Shown here in pieces: positions 20,701 to 31,532 of a stretch of 64,000 nt of DNA. Position numbers and translations under genes: made by a program. A model generated the notes under the pieces. That model was not told the DNA's origin and made no database searches. It saw nothing but the letters and a program-made list of their open reading frames with translations. Position 1 is the first letter of the stretch, and each line of letters begins with the position of its first letter. This stretch comes from Uloborus plumipes. Its lineage: Eukaryota; Arthropoda; Arachnida; Araneae; Uloboridae. The stretch spans positions 62,001-126,000 of the forward strand of contig JAXGGA010002292.1 of NCBI GenBank assembly GCA_038373865.1, in the 5' to 3' direction.

Positions 20701-22455
20701 CATTAAAAAAAGCAAGTTATTTATCTTATATACAAATTATTTTAAATTGAAATTTTCAAACCTAATTGTTAGATAAGAAATATAATTTCAAAATGGAACT
20801 TTCAAAATTAGGTGAAAGCATCGTTCATAGCATAGGCACAAATGAAGCAAAACAAATGCTTGCATGGAGGAGAGGGCAAGAAGTAATAATAAAAATAAAT
20901 GAAATTAAAAGAAAAAAAAATATTAGAAAAATTTCTCACTCATTGTTAAAGATCAAAATGCCAGATAAATAATTATATCCTAGTAATTTTTTTCCTAGTA
21001 AATTACACTATTAAGAAGTCAGAACTTTTTAGAGTCTTCCCTCTAAAAACTTATATTTAATCGTTTTTAATTATTTGTTTTTATCAAAAGTAAAAATTAT
21101 GACGCAATAAAAGCAGGATGAAAAACATTAATTTTTCTTCAAATTAAGTTTTTGCATTGTTATTGATCAAATGCATGAATTTTGAATACTGTAACGTGAG
21201 CTTAAAATGTGATATCGTGGGAGTATAACCATATATTTTTTTTATTCTTTTGTCGCATTTCAGCTTGAATAAACGCATCTCTCATTAAAAAAGGAGGCGT
21301 ATAGGTTTCCCTCTCTGTCTTGTCAACAACATTTAATTCGTTTTAAAGGGCTTAAACTTTTGTTTTCGAAGGAGAGTTCTCGAAAATTCCTGCCCTAACA
21401 TCATTGAAAGTCAACTGACATCACGTTTTTCGAATATTTGCCTGTCCTCTTGGAACCAAAGATGATCCTTCAATTTTGAAAAAGTTCCAGGGTGGGCCCT
21501 AAATCTCCCCTTCTCTAACATCAACGCAGATCGTCTAAAACTGCGTTTTTACAGTTACAATTTCCAAAAAAGTTTCGGGGGAAAACCCCCGCAATTCCCT
21601 TTTCTTAAAATAATCAGATATGATCTATAATTGTGTTTTTAAAATTTTAATTTCCAAAAGTATCCAGAGAAGCGCCTCCGAACCTCTTCAACTACTATCC
21701 CATTGCCAAAAATTGTTCAGAATGCATTTTTAAGACTGTAATTTAAATAATTTTCCGAAAAGAGGGAGCTCGGATATCTAATCTGCGTATTATTAGCAAA
21801 GAGTAGATAGTAATTAAAAACCTTTAAAACGTTTTCCCTATTTTTGAAGAGAAAAAATACTTGAAAAGCTAAAACAACGGTATCAAAAGAAAGAAAAAAA
21901 ATGCGTCTGATAGAATGTGTTCGGAACTTCCATGTTATATAGCATTTGAATATTGACTAACGTTTTTTAGCAAATGCGGCTCAGCCTTACATTTATGATA
22001 TTAGATATAGTATATTACGATTTACGATTGTCGGTCAACGGGAAAAGAAAACTCAATGATTTAAAATGTTTTTCTGTCGCCATTTTCTATTTGTTAACAA
22101 TAAAAATTCTAGTAATTGTACAAAGCAGTAAGAAACCGCTCCTAATCCAGGGCTAAATTGATTTTAGTATGAGGTTTTAAAAGAATACTCAATTTTTCCT
22201 CTTTATTCTGCTTTTGCGACTGACAAATTTACTAGTAAGGAGTATCTTTCCTTTTCCGTGTTTACCTTGTCCTCTCGAAAAAAAATTAAATATATCTTAG
22301 TATAATTAAGAATAATTATTAAAATTTATGAAATAATTGGATGAAATTTAACAAAGAAAAATTCAGTAAATATTGTATACTTATCATTAACAGATATGAA
22401 TGTTACATTGCGGTTACAGTTAACTTTGCAGTTAAGGCTCACAGAGTTACTTATA
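17791..22455. other. Long repeat-derived interval, no gene recognised
   Basis: GC-runs at 17918-17945, 19103-19112, 19310-19324 and 19426-19438 mark old transposon ends. At 19527-19552 a short palindrome (GTGCGGAATTCCGCA) follows CTAGGTGACCC, resembling the start of a dispersed repeat. CTTTTTAGAGGGTGT is repeated at about 20105 and 20131. Small frames at 19862-20050 and 20766-20972 are charged and lysine-rich and match no family I know. The rest is AT-rich and non-coding. Confidence 0.5.
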
Positions 22456-22463
22456 GTTTAAAT

Positions 22464-24360
22464 CAGTGGTTCTCAACGGGGGCGATACCGCCCCCTGGTG
22501 GGCGGTGGGACGATGTTGAGGGGCGGTGAACTTCTTTTGGGCGGCAGGGGGGCGGTGGACATATTTTGGGCGGTAAGGGGGCGGTGGGTGTATTTTAAAA
22601 TTTGAGAGAATATGTTTTGGGCGGGGGCGATAGGAAACCCTTTTCCCATAAATCGGTACGGATAGCTTTAAAAAAAATGTCTATGCTTATCTCCCGAACC
22701 CTGATCTTTCTACTAACGTCCTCAAATATAGCCAAAATTTGTCAATAGCACTTAAATTTCAAAAAAGGCTTTGGAGATGGGTCTCCACTTTCATAGCGTA
22801 ACTATCTAAAATAGCCTTAAAAATGTGTCCATTTAAAAAATGCTCAAGGAAGAGTCCTAAATTCCTCACCCCTCCTTGCTCCCTTAACTTTTATAGTCAA
22901 AAAATAGTTTAAAGTTACGTTTTGAAAACTTCACTTTTAAAAAACTTCCGGGGTAAAGATCCAAAACCACCCACCTCTTTCACTATCATAACCACACTTA
23001 GCTTACAAATTTTGTTTTTATACATTTCTGCCGAAGAGCTACGGGGAACCACCATTTTAAAAGACAGCCAATTGATTTTTTCAAAAATGATTACGGGAAG
23101 GAATCTCTAACTACCCGCTACTCTTTCCCCAAGCATGACCAAAAAGAACCTAGAATTGCGTTTTTAGGAAGTCGGTTTCTACAAGTTTTTAGAAGAGACT
23201 TTCTTCTCACCAGAATTGATCGCCTTTTGTGTTGTAAGAGCATCGCCGTAACAACACTAAAGGTAGTTCACAGTTGCGTTTTTCAAAGTACAATGGGAAA
23301 AAAATTTCGGAGAAAACTCCCAAACTTTTACCATCCCATGAACCTCAACAAAACATTTTTAAATTGAGGTTTTTAAGACTTCAATTTCAGAGAACACCGG
23401 AAGGAGCTTTGACCCCCTAACATGACTAAAAAAACCTTAAAATAACTTTCAATTTTGAAAAAACTTCATGAAGTTTTTTCCCTTTGTTAATGTTACCAAA
23501 ACTTGCCTAACATTACGTCAAGTTTAAATGCTTCACTGTGGTGAAGTCGGAATCTAATTCTTAACCCCACGAAACTTAAGATTAAAGGCACTGCGTTTTT
23601 AAGACTATTTTCAAAACAAGCATCGTCTTTACTGTCATGTCTCCAAAGGCATACTATAATTGCGTTATTAAGAATTGTAACTTTTGGCATTTTATCCAAC
23701 CTTCCAATCCATAAAATACTCAAAAAGAATTTCTCTGAATTGAACTTATCTTCTAATTTGTAAATTTTACTTATTTCATTTTATCCCTCCAATTAAAACT
23801 TAATTTTTAATCTTTAAGTATGACATGTACGGGTGGTAATTTCAAGTTTTCGTCTCGCCTGGAAAAAATAGAAAGTCAGACTTTGTTATTGCCATAAATG
23901 AGGGATGCGTATTGCATAGTTGCAAGTAAATAAGAACAACACGGATTGGACTGTTTGGGGAACTATTTGAACGCAGTGCAGTATTCAAAGTATATTGGTT
24001 TTATTGGTTTTCAAAAGAAAAAAATTTGAAAACAACGCATTTTTATTTCAAACCTTTTTGTTGTTATTTAGGTTCAAAATGTTTCACTCAGTTAATGGAA
24101 CATTCTAGGTACTTGGTTGATTCTTTGACACACCTTTTTGGAGGAAAAACATTGACTGCTTTAAAAAAAAATCATGTACTTGAAAAGTTTTTTTACTCCA
24201 TAGCCATTTTTCAACTATCTAATAGGGCAAAATTATAGAGTTAAACTGGCCAATAAAACTGCTTTTCCTTCTTCCGTTTCACAACCTTTTGCAAAGGGGG
24301 CGTTGAAAATATTTTCAGTCTTAAAGGGGGCGGTAGCTGAAAAAAGGTTGAGAACCACTG
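22464..24360. mobile_element. Non-autonomous hAT element, 8-bp duplication
   Basis: It begins CAGTGGTTCTCAAC and ends GTTGAGAACCACTG, a perfect 14-bp inverted repeat. The 8-bp target copy gtttaaat flanks it at 22456-22463 and 24361-24368. Subterminal GGGGGCGGT/GGGCGGTGG motifs repeat many times near the left end. No transposase frame is present in 1897 bp. A truncated copy in the opposite orientation lies at about 40580-42151. Confidence 0.93.
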
Positions 24361-24368
24361 GTTTAAAT

Positions 24369-25021
24369 CAATGACATATGTCAATAATTGGCGAAATAAT
24401 AATTCATAAATATCAAAAAAAGGACTGACCAGGAATTACCCCACTGACCAAGAATTACCCCAGTAACCAGGGGCATTATTTGGAGCCTTCCTGCAAATTA
24501 TTCAAAACAATAATGGTAAATCCAAAACTATTTTTCAGTAACTGACATGGTACCTAATTCAACCAAAAAAGAGAAAAAAGAAAAATATTCAGAAGTTTAA
24601 GTTTGATCACGATCTTTGTATAAATGTATCAAAACTAAGGCCAATCTTGTTTTACGAAATTTAACAAGCCATTTTAAAAAGAATTTTTTTTTCTAACTAA
24701 GTACACAGTCAACTCATAATTAAGTAATGAATTGCAATGAAGATAGTTCAGAGTACCTCTGTGATTTTTTTTCATTTTGCTGAAGAATTATTAAGACATA
24801 AAAAGGACTGTGACCAGGAATTACCCCAGAAACTTGCTGACCAGGAATTGCCCCGGGTGACCCTATACAAATGGTTATTTACAAGAAGCTGATGATGTTT
24901 CAAAGGGAAGCGATTGAATCGTTTGCACAGAGAAGAGCTCGTGTGCTCGAAGGTTTCGAAGTTCAAGCTCTAAGGGCTAAGTGCTTCTCTAAAATTATAA
25001 CATACGTAACATGCTTGCTTT
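24369..25021. repeat. Interval with repeated GACCAGGAATTACCCCA motif
   Basis: The 17-mer occurs at 24427-24443, as variants at 24446-24462 and 24839-24854, and exactly at 24812-24828, all in the same orientation. The paired clusters about 370 bp apart suggest the two ends of a small repeat, but no inverted termini were found. No gene is present. Confidence 0.55.
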
Positions 25022-25107
25022 ACACATAATTTATACATTTTTCTAACAGAATCATCGTTTTTACTAAAAAACTTGAAACTTCAAGGTAATTCCGGTAGAC
25101 CTAAATA

Positions 25108-26538
25108 GACTGGCGGAAAAAAAATCCCAATACCGAGAAAAAATTACTGTAGAGTAATGAAATTTGGGTAATGCAATTGTTTAGTTAACATGTTTAATTG
25201 ATTAAATGTACAAGATCACTGGCGAATTTAAGCTCAAGAAAATGTTGTGCAAATGTGAAATTATGTTAATTTAATAGAGGGTGGTGTAGCCTCCAGAATT
25301 TTAAAGGCAAGCCTGCAAGCGTGCATGCATTGTATCATAGAGGTGCCGAATGTCACTTTGTGGTATGGAGTGCCATGCTTGTTGCACTTGTTGTGTCAAT
25401 ACTAGGATCGTCATTGCTGACTATCACTATGGATGATGCTTGAGGTGCCTTCCAATGATATCCCATATGTTATCAATTGGAGACAGACCTGGTGATTTTG
25501 CAGGTCATGGTATGTCAGCACTCTGTAGAACACATTGCGTTAGAGCAGCGATGTGAAGGCGAGCGTTATCCTGTTGGAAAACTCCCCCTTGAATGCTACT
25601 CATGAAGGGCTGTACTACTGGTTAAATTACCAGACTGACAACAAATTTTCAGTCAGTGAGTTTGGGATAACCACAAGAGTACCCCTGCTGTCGTAGGAAA
25701 TTGCTCCAGAGACCACGACTCCAGGTGTGGGTCCCGTGTGTCTAGGCCGTAGACCGCTTGAATGCAGGCGGTCCCCTGGCCTCCTTCTGACCAATATACA
25801 GCCACCACTGGCACTAAGGCAGAATCTGTCATCATCAAAAATTACAACAGATCTCCACTCCGACCCCCAGTGAGCTCTGTCTTAGCACCACTGCCGTCGG
25901 AAACGGCAATGGCTTGCAGTCAATGGAATACCGGCTACAGGCTTCCTGGCTCGGAGCTGTCCTTGAAGTAAACAGTTTCTTACCGTTCACGACGGCACTA
26001 ACTGCCGCTCGAATGTCAGCCGCAGTTGCAGTACGATGCGCCACAGCCGTACGCAAGATTCGGCGATCTTCCTTCTCAGTCGTGCCACGTGGCAGCTCGT
26101 CGGAACTCGATCTTCTTGAGGTAGTACCATCCCTTTGACCGTAGCTTCCAATAATCATGCATGGTGGAAACATTTCCTCCCAAGTCTTTCTGCAATATCG
26201 GCGAAGTGAAAATCCACCTTCTCGTAGCCAAATTGTAGGTTGACCTCGTTTAAACTCGGTGAGCTGTTGATAATGGCTTCTTCGTCTTCTTAAAGGTATT
26301 CCTGGCTAACATGAACGCAATTCGTCAAATTTCACGGAAAAATAATACTCACGAGCTTCACAACACGCTTTTAAAACAAGCCTTATTTGCATGTTCTGAG
26401 TGACGCCAGCTGCGCCACACTTTTGCGCGGAGCGCGAAATTTCGATCGATGTCATCTTTCAGTTGTATAAACACGCCTACCAAATTTCGTTTATCTAACA
26501 CAAGTCTTTCTTGGTGTTGGGATTTTTTTCCGCCAGTG
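25108..26538 (-). mobile_element. Decayed Tc1-like transposon
   Basis: The inverted ends are GACTGGCGGAAAAAAAATCC at the left and the complement, with small differences, at the right, where GGATTTTTTTCCGCCAGTG ends at 26538. TA lies outside at 25106-25107 and 26539-26540. It is 1431 bp. The minus strand encodes remnants of a Tc1-type transposase. Imperfect ends and many coding lesions mark it as much older than the element at 16570-17788. Confidence 0.85.
25330..26173 (-). pseudogene. Tc1-like transposase remnant
   Basis: Fragments in different frames on the minus strand follow Tc1 order. They are EDRRILRTAVAHRTATAADI (DNA-binding linker), IFDDDRFCLS (first catalytic Asp region), GVVVWGAISYDSRGTLVVI, VFQQDNARLH (second Asp) and SPGLSPIDNIWD. 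In the last block the usual Glu of the triad reads Asp. Multiple stops and frameshifts separate the blocks, so no functional protein is possible. Confidence 0.8.
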
Positions 26539-26650
26539 TATTTTTCGATTTCAAAATATTTCTTTTAGTAACAATGAATATAGTGACAACTTTTTATCAA
26601 CTTGAAATTTTGAATTTCCAAAAAAAAAAAAAAATCGTGATACACCCTAC

Positions 26651-27559
26651 TGGGCGTGTGTTGGAGTAAGGAAACTCAGAACTTCTTGGTCCAAACGAGC
26701 CATTAGACTTATTATTTGGAAAGATGAGGACATTAAGAAAATAAAGAAAATTTTCTTCCAACAGATGTTCAAATATACATTTCTTGACTAGAAAGAAATT
26801 CAAAAAGGAAGCCAAATACTAAAATTTCCTTACAGCTTTCAAATGCTAGATCTAATCAGCTACTTTTTTGAACCAGGAATTTTAAGATAAATATAACCAA
26901 AACAAAGGCTTTTAATTGATTCTTAAAAGCCTCTATTTTCATCCAATGGCAGTAGTTCTGTTGAGACAATGTAGGTCTGCTTCCTGAATTTCAGTGCAAA
27001 GTTTTTGGTGGTAAATCACTGCTTTTCTTTCATTGGAAAAGTTAGAAAATTGATTTATCTAGAACAACTATAACAGAAGAAGAAAATATAGTCTTAAATA
27101 AAAGAAAAGGAGTTTTGAATTATTTAGTTCCAAAATGCATGAGTTTCAAGGGCCCTTCAACAAAAAAAAAAAGCTTTAGTGAAGGAATTTTGGCGGAGCG
27201 TACAAACCCTGACACTTCTAGAATTTTTATTTTAGTAACGCAACAAGCATGGAGAAGGTAAAGATAAAATCTGGCACAGCGAGGGGAAAAACATCCCCCA
27301 GAGACCTTGCATTCAACAGTGGAAAAATGGACCAATCTCGCTATTTCAAAGCGCTGCACTGCAATGTTTGTACTATTAATACAATAATAAAAAAATTTCT
27401 GTAGGATGAGTAAAGATTCTAAAAATATGACTGACTAGCAAAAACGTGAGGTTTTTTATAACTATTTCTGGAAACCTAAATGTTAAATTTTAGCTCAAAT
27501 GCATTTTTTATTGATAGATTACTCCTTAAGTAGTCAATTTTTGCACTTTATTTTTGCAG
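26651..27559. other. AT-rich interval, nothing recognised
   Basis: No coding similarity, terminal repeat or RNA-like structure was seen. Confidence 0.5.
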
Positions 27560-27758
27560 AACACATAATTTAAACTTTTAAGAAAATCATCGTTTTTACT
27601 AAAAAACTTGAAACTTCAAGGTAATCCCGGCAGACCAAAGATATTTCAATTTCAAAATAATTTGTTTTTGGTAATTATGTGAATATAGTGACAACATTTT
27701 ATCAACTTGAAATTTTTAATTTCAAAAAAAAAAAAAAAAAATTCGTGATACGCCCTAA
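27560..27758. repeat. Uninterrupted copy of repeat at 25022-26650
   Basis: It shares ATCATCGTTTTTACTAAAAA, then ATATAGTGACAAC and a poly-A followed by CGTGATAC with the interrupted copy. It shows the pre-insertion arrangement around the TA used by the Tc1-like element. Confidence 0.8.
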
Positions 27759-27774
27759 TGCACAGCCGATCTTT

Positions 27775-28156
27775 TACAGCGTAATATCAATAACATTCAG
27801 AATGAATAAGTTTTTTTTTTGCAGTTTTATAAGTTATAAATTTATTTCATAGTTCATCAAAATATTGTGACAAAATAAATATATTAAGCATTTCAAAGTA
27901 GTTCAATCTACCCCAAAATGCATGTAATTATTTCATATTGTATGTTTTTATCTCAAATATTTTTGCAAATGTATAATATTTTAATTTTTATGATTGACAA
28001 CAAGTACGAGAAGGTTTTCTTTTTTTTGTTGTTATTTTTACACAGAATAGTTGAATAGCTTGAACTGGAATCAATCTCTGAACGGGGGGGAGGGGAGACT
28101 CGGGACCTCGCAAAATTTATTCGCCCAGTCTTAATTTTGTTCTTGCTACGCCACTG
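27775..28156 (-). mobile_element. hAT-like terminal fragment, inverted copy of 43122-43455
   Basis: It ends in CTTGCTACGCCACTG, which is CAGTGGCGTAGCAAG read on the minus strand, a hAT-style terminus. The sequence aligns in reverse with 43122-43455, including the GGGCGAA and poly-C segment and the TTATAAATTTATT block. No transposase or opposite terminus is seen, so both copies are partial or the opposite end is too diverged. Confidence 0.65.
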
Positions 28157-28661
28157 GAAATGAAGTATCCTTGATTCGATCTTTCGAACAAGAAAAAGTC
28201 GGACTGTTCACTCAAAAGTCAGAGTCGCGGGACAGGCTGTTTTAACGGTTCAAAGTTGAACGAAAAGCTGTTCCAATCGAAAAGTCAAATACAGGAATGA
28301 AGTGTACGTGTCGAGATCTGTCGAACAAAAAACGTTCAAATCTTTGTTCAAATCGGACGGTTCATTCTAAAGTTGTTGGGAGAGAGGGGGGGGGGGGCAT
28401 CTCAAAACCCTCCTTTCCAATTTCTTGATTCTATTTTATTTTTTTTAATCCCTTTTTGACTTTATTTTCTGAACCTGTCGATATTTTCATGATGCATTCA
28501 GCCGTTTTGAATGCCTTTTTCTCAGGGGCTTAAAGCATGAACACATTGCATCTCGGTACTTTGGTGCTGCCATCTGTTATGCAAAACTGAGACTAGAAAT
28601 GGAGGCGAGCTAGTTCGACCTCGGATGTCCGGCTCGTTCGTAACGAGCAGAAGGAAACGTG
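28157..28661. other. Unassigned interval with G-run
   Basis: A G-run lies at 28386-28398 and a moderately CpG-containing stretch at 28590-28660 flanks the next element. No gene is supported. Confidence 0.45.
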
Positions 28662-28669
28662 CTGCTCGG

Positions 28670-31524
28670 TAAGGCTCGACCGATGCATCGGCCAGGCCGA
28701 TGCATTCAACCATTCAACCATCGGCGCCGATGCATCGGCCAGGCCGATGCATCGGCGCCGATGGTTGAAATTTTTTCCATCGGCCATCGGCATCGGCCGC
28801 CGACGCTAACTTGGGAAAAACATCGGCCCATCGGCCTCGAAAACATCTAAATGCCGATGCCTGGCCGATGTTTGAACAAAAAAAAGTTTTCTTAAGAGGG
28901 AATTCTATCTTCTCTGTTTTTTACTTCACAATTAAAAGTACGTTCACCATGTGGCTTGAAATCGAGCGGCAACGGGACCAACACAGTTCTGGGAAAGAGC
29001 AGTGAGTTACCGCCCATAAGCAAGGGCTTTGTAATTTTCCGATCGGGCAGATTCCGAAATTTTCACAACTCAGCAGACACTTTCCGAGCGATCTCTTTGA
29101 TGAGAGTTTTTAGAATTACGGTAAAACCTCTAAATGGTGGAACTAATTTTTGCGCATTTCTTTTTTTTTTTTTTCTTTTTTTTTTATGTGTGTGTGTGTA
29201 TGTGAGTGAAAGCCTTTTTTTTTCTATTTGATTTTAAAAAGATGTTAGCCAGATGAATTTAGCAAACACATTAATTTTAAGAGAAGGAAGGATCTATGCT
29301 GTAAAATTTCGCGGAGGGGACCAACTCTGGTTTCTCTGTTATATAATAAGATCATTGTTTTCATTTTTCTTTTCTGAAATCGAATATTGTGTTACTCAAT
29401 TCTAAATTAGCAAGTCTTGAATTGAATACTGAAGCTGTTATGATGTTCCCTTTAAGTCATATTCGTTTAAGCAGGAGTGCCCATCCGGGAGGGTCATGGC
29501 CTATACTTGCCCGTATATTTTTTTAACAGTTGGGTGTGGGGGGGGGGGGGGCTTATTTGCGTTTCAGTTTTTATTTTGGTCTCCGAGCTATTTGGATTTG
29601 TACTCCGACTTTGCTCTTGGGGGCGGGGGAAACCTTGTGTTCAAAGCAAAAAAAAAAAACTTTTCCCATTGACTTATCCTGATATTTCTTGACCATGAAA
29701 CGTGAAACTAACAAGTATTTATGTGAATGCATAAACTTGCCCACATCCCCCCTCCCTCAAAGGCGATGACACACCCTCTTCAAATGCTACGGAATATCCC
29801 CCCCCCCCCAAAAAAAAAGATAAAATCCTGCCTAAAAATTTATGCCCCTAAAAACTTCAATGGTGCACTCTACGTTTTATCAAGTGACCATATCAAGTGT
29901 TTTCGCTACATTGGCAATCTCATTATCATTGTATTGACAACTAATAAAGTTTTATAAGTTAGAGCTTCTTGCATTTTATCATTTATGAAAATGTATTAAA
30001 GCTCTACTAATATTTTAAGTCTACTTTTAACACATTATTTTATTACTCATGCATTAAATGTATTATATTTCGTACTTTAAACTTTACTAATCATCAACGA
30101 ACAGCACGGCGTTGCTAAATGTTGCCAAAATTGTTGTCATATCACAAAACGTAAGTACTGAAAGAAGTCTAAACCGCACGTGTTAGCTCTTTGCTTTCTA
30201 TGGTATTATTTTGATTTTGGTGCTTAATATTACCAAAACAGCACCATGGAAACTTTAGATAGCAACAGTGAATCAGACGCTGGCGAACCTACAACTTCCT
30301 GGAAAAAAGAAAAGGATGCATTGAATGAAGATCCTATTTACATTTTCTATAGACCTGTCGGGGGAACTAAAAATGCAATGACTGCAAAAAAGTAATATCA
30401 AGAGGTAAGAATTGAAAGCGTTGAAAAAATTATTAAGATACTTAAAAATCTTTCGAATTTACTTCATTTCCTGCTTTTTCCCGTACATTTTTATTATTCT
30501 AAAAGTGCAAGTGTTTGCACTTTTCTTGAATCAAAACCGAAACTAGACAACTGTACTTTACACAGAGAAAGTTCGCGGGCCGGCTGGCGCCGTGTATCAT
30601 GTGATCCTCAGCTTAAAATCTTGTTATGACTTTGCTGTCGGATCATCTAACGCATCGAAAGAATTACTGCCAAGACTTCGAGTGCTCTGCTTACATAGTG
30701 AAATTTATTAATGAGCTCCCCTTTTTTCTTTTATCCTATAAATGGGGATTAAATTACCATACTTTTATAAAATTGAATGCATTGAAAATAATAAACAAAC
30801 AAATAAAATCAACTACTGTCTGTTTGCGTATTGTGCGCCTGGCAGCCACAAACGCTTCCATTTGAAAAAGGAGAGAAAGATTTAGGATGTGCAGTGTGCA
30901 CTTCCCGATGCTTTCAGCTTTTGTTCGCTTGCTACTTCCTCGTTGCATTCCCCCACCCCCTATTTCGGGAAAGTCAGAAGAGACTTGGCGCGTGCGCAGA
31001 TACTGCGGAGGTCGCACGAAAAAATTTTAGACAATACTAGTGCATAATTGATATTTCAAATTGTTTTTGTTTACTTTTGTGCAAAAAAAATGCTCAAATT
31101 TAGAAAATACATAGATGTGTAGTTTTTTTTTCAATTTTTCTTATATTTTTTAATTAATGTAATATATGAACATTTAAGTTTTTATTTATGTGAAACAAGT
31201 ATGTGCAGGAAAATCTAGTGAACATTAAATCGAGTGGTAATAAAATAGCAATTTAGGCTAAAATCTAAATGACTTTATCTTAATGATTATAATTATCCTG
31301 TATTCGCAGAAATAAAAGCAGAATGAAATGAATATATGACCCATCAAGTCTCTTATAAATATTTATTTTTCTAATCGTTTGATATTTTTTTTTTTGCCAT
31401 CGGCCATCGGCATCGGCCATCGGCCAATGGAAAAGGAAAATAATCGGCCATCGGCCAACTTTGAACAATCGGCCAACAACCGGCATCGGCCCATCGGCCA
31501 AAAAATGCCATCGGTCGAGCCTTA
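28670..31524. mobile_element. hAT-like element with CATCGGCC subterminal arrays
   Basis: The ends are TAAGGCTCGACCGATG and its complement (ATCGGTCGAGCCTTA). They are flanked by the perfect 8-bp direct repeat ctgctcgg at 28662-28669 and 31525-31532. Both subterminal zones (28670-28870 and 31395-31524) are dense with CATCGGCC/GGCCGATG octamers, a likely transposase-binding landscape. 8-bp duplications occur in hAT and P superfamilies; hAT is favoured by analogy only. The interior holds one short exon-like frame (30246-30395) and otherwise no intact transposase. G-runs at 29540-29552 and 29801-29810 suggest other insertions inside it. Confidence 0.85.
30246..30395 (+). pseudogene. Possible first exon of an element-encoded protein
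   Basis: An ATG in good context opens 49 acidic codons (METLDSNSESDAGEPTTSWK...) ending at TAA 30393-30395. Shortly after, AAGAG|GTAAGA at about 30401-30409 is a strong splice donor. Removing one A from the preceding A6 run would leave the frame open to that donor. This fits a decayed first exon of the surrounding element's transposase, but no downstream exon or BED finger was recognised. Confidence 0.35.
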
Positions 31525-31532
31525 CTGCTCGG

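Larger units (their letters stand above)
25022..26650. repeat. Dispersed repeat copy interrupted by a Tc1-like element
   Basis: Bases 25022-25107 plus 26541-26650 together match the uninterrupted sequence at 27560-27758. The Tc1-like element at 25108-26538 lies exactly between them at a TA. Confidence 0.8.

Noticed and set aside
28680..28870. CATCGGCC repeats read as a possible satellite or CRISPR
   Set aside because: They lie inside defined inverted repeats with an 8-bp target duplication and are subterminal transposon motifs.
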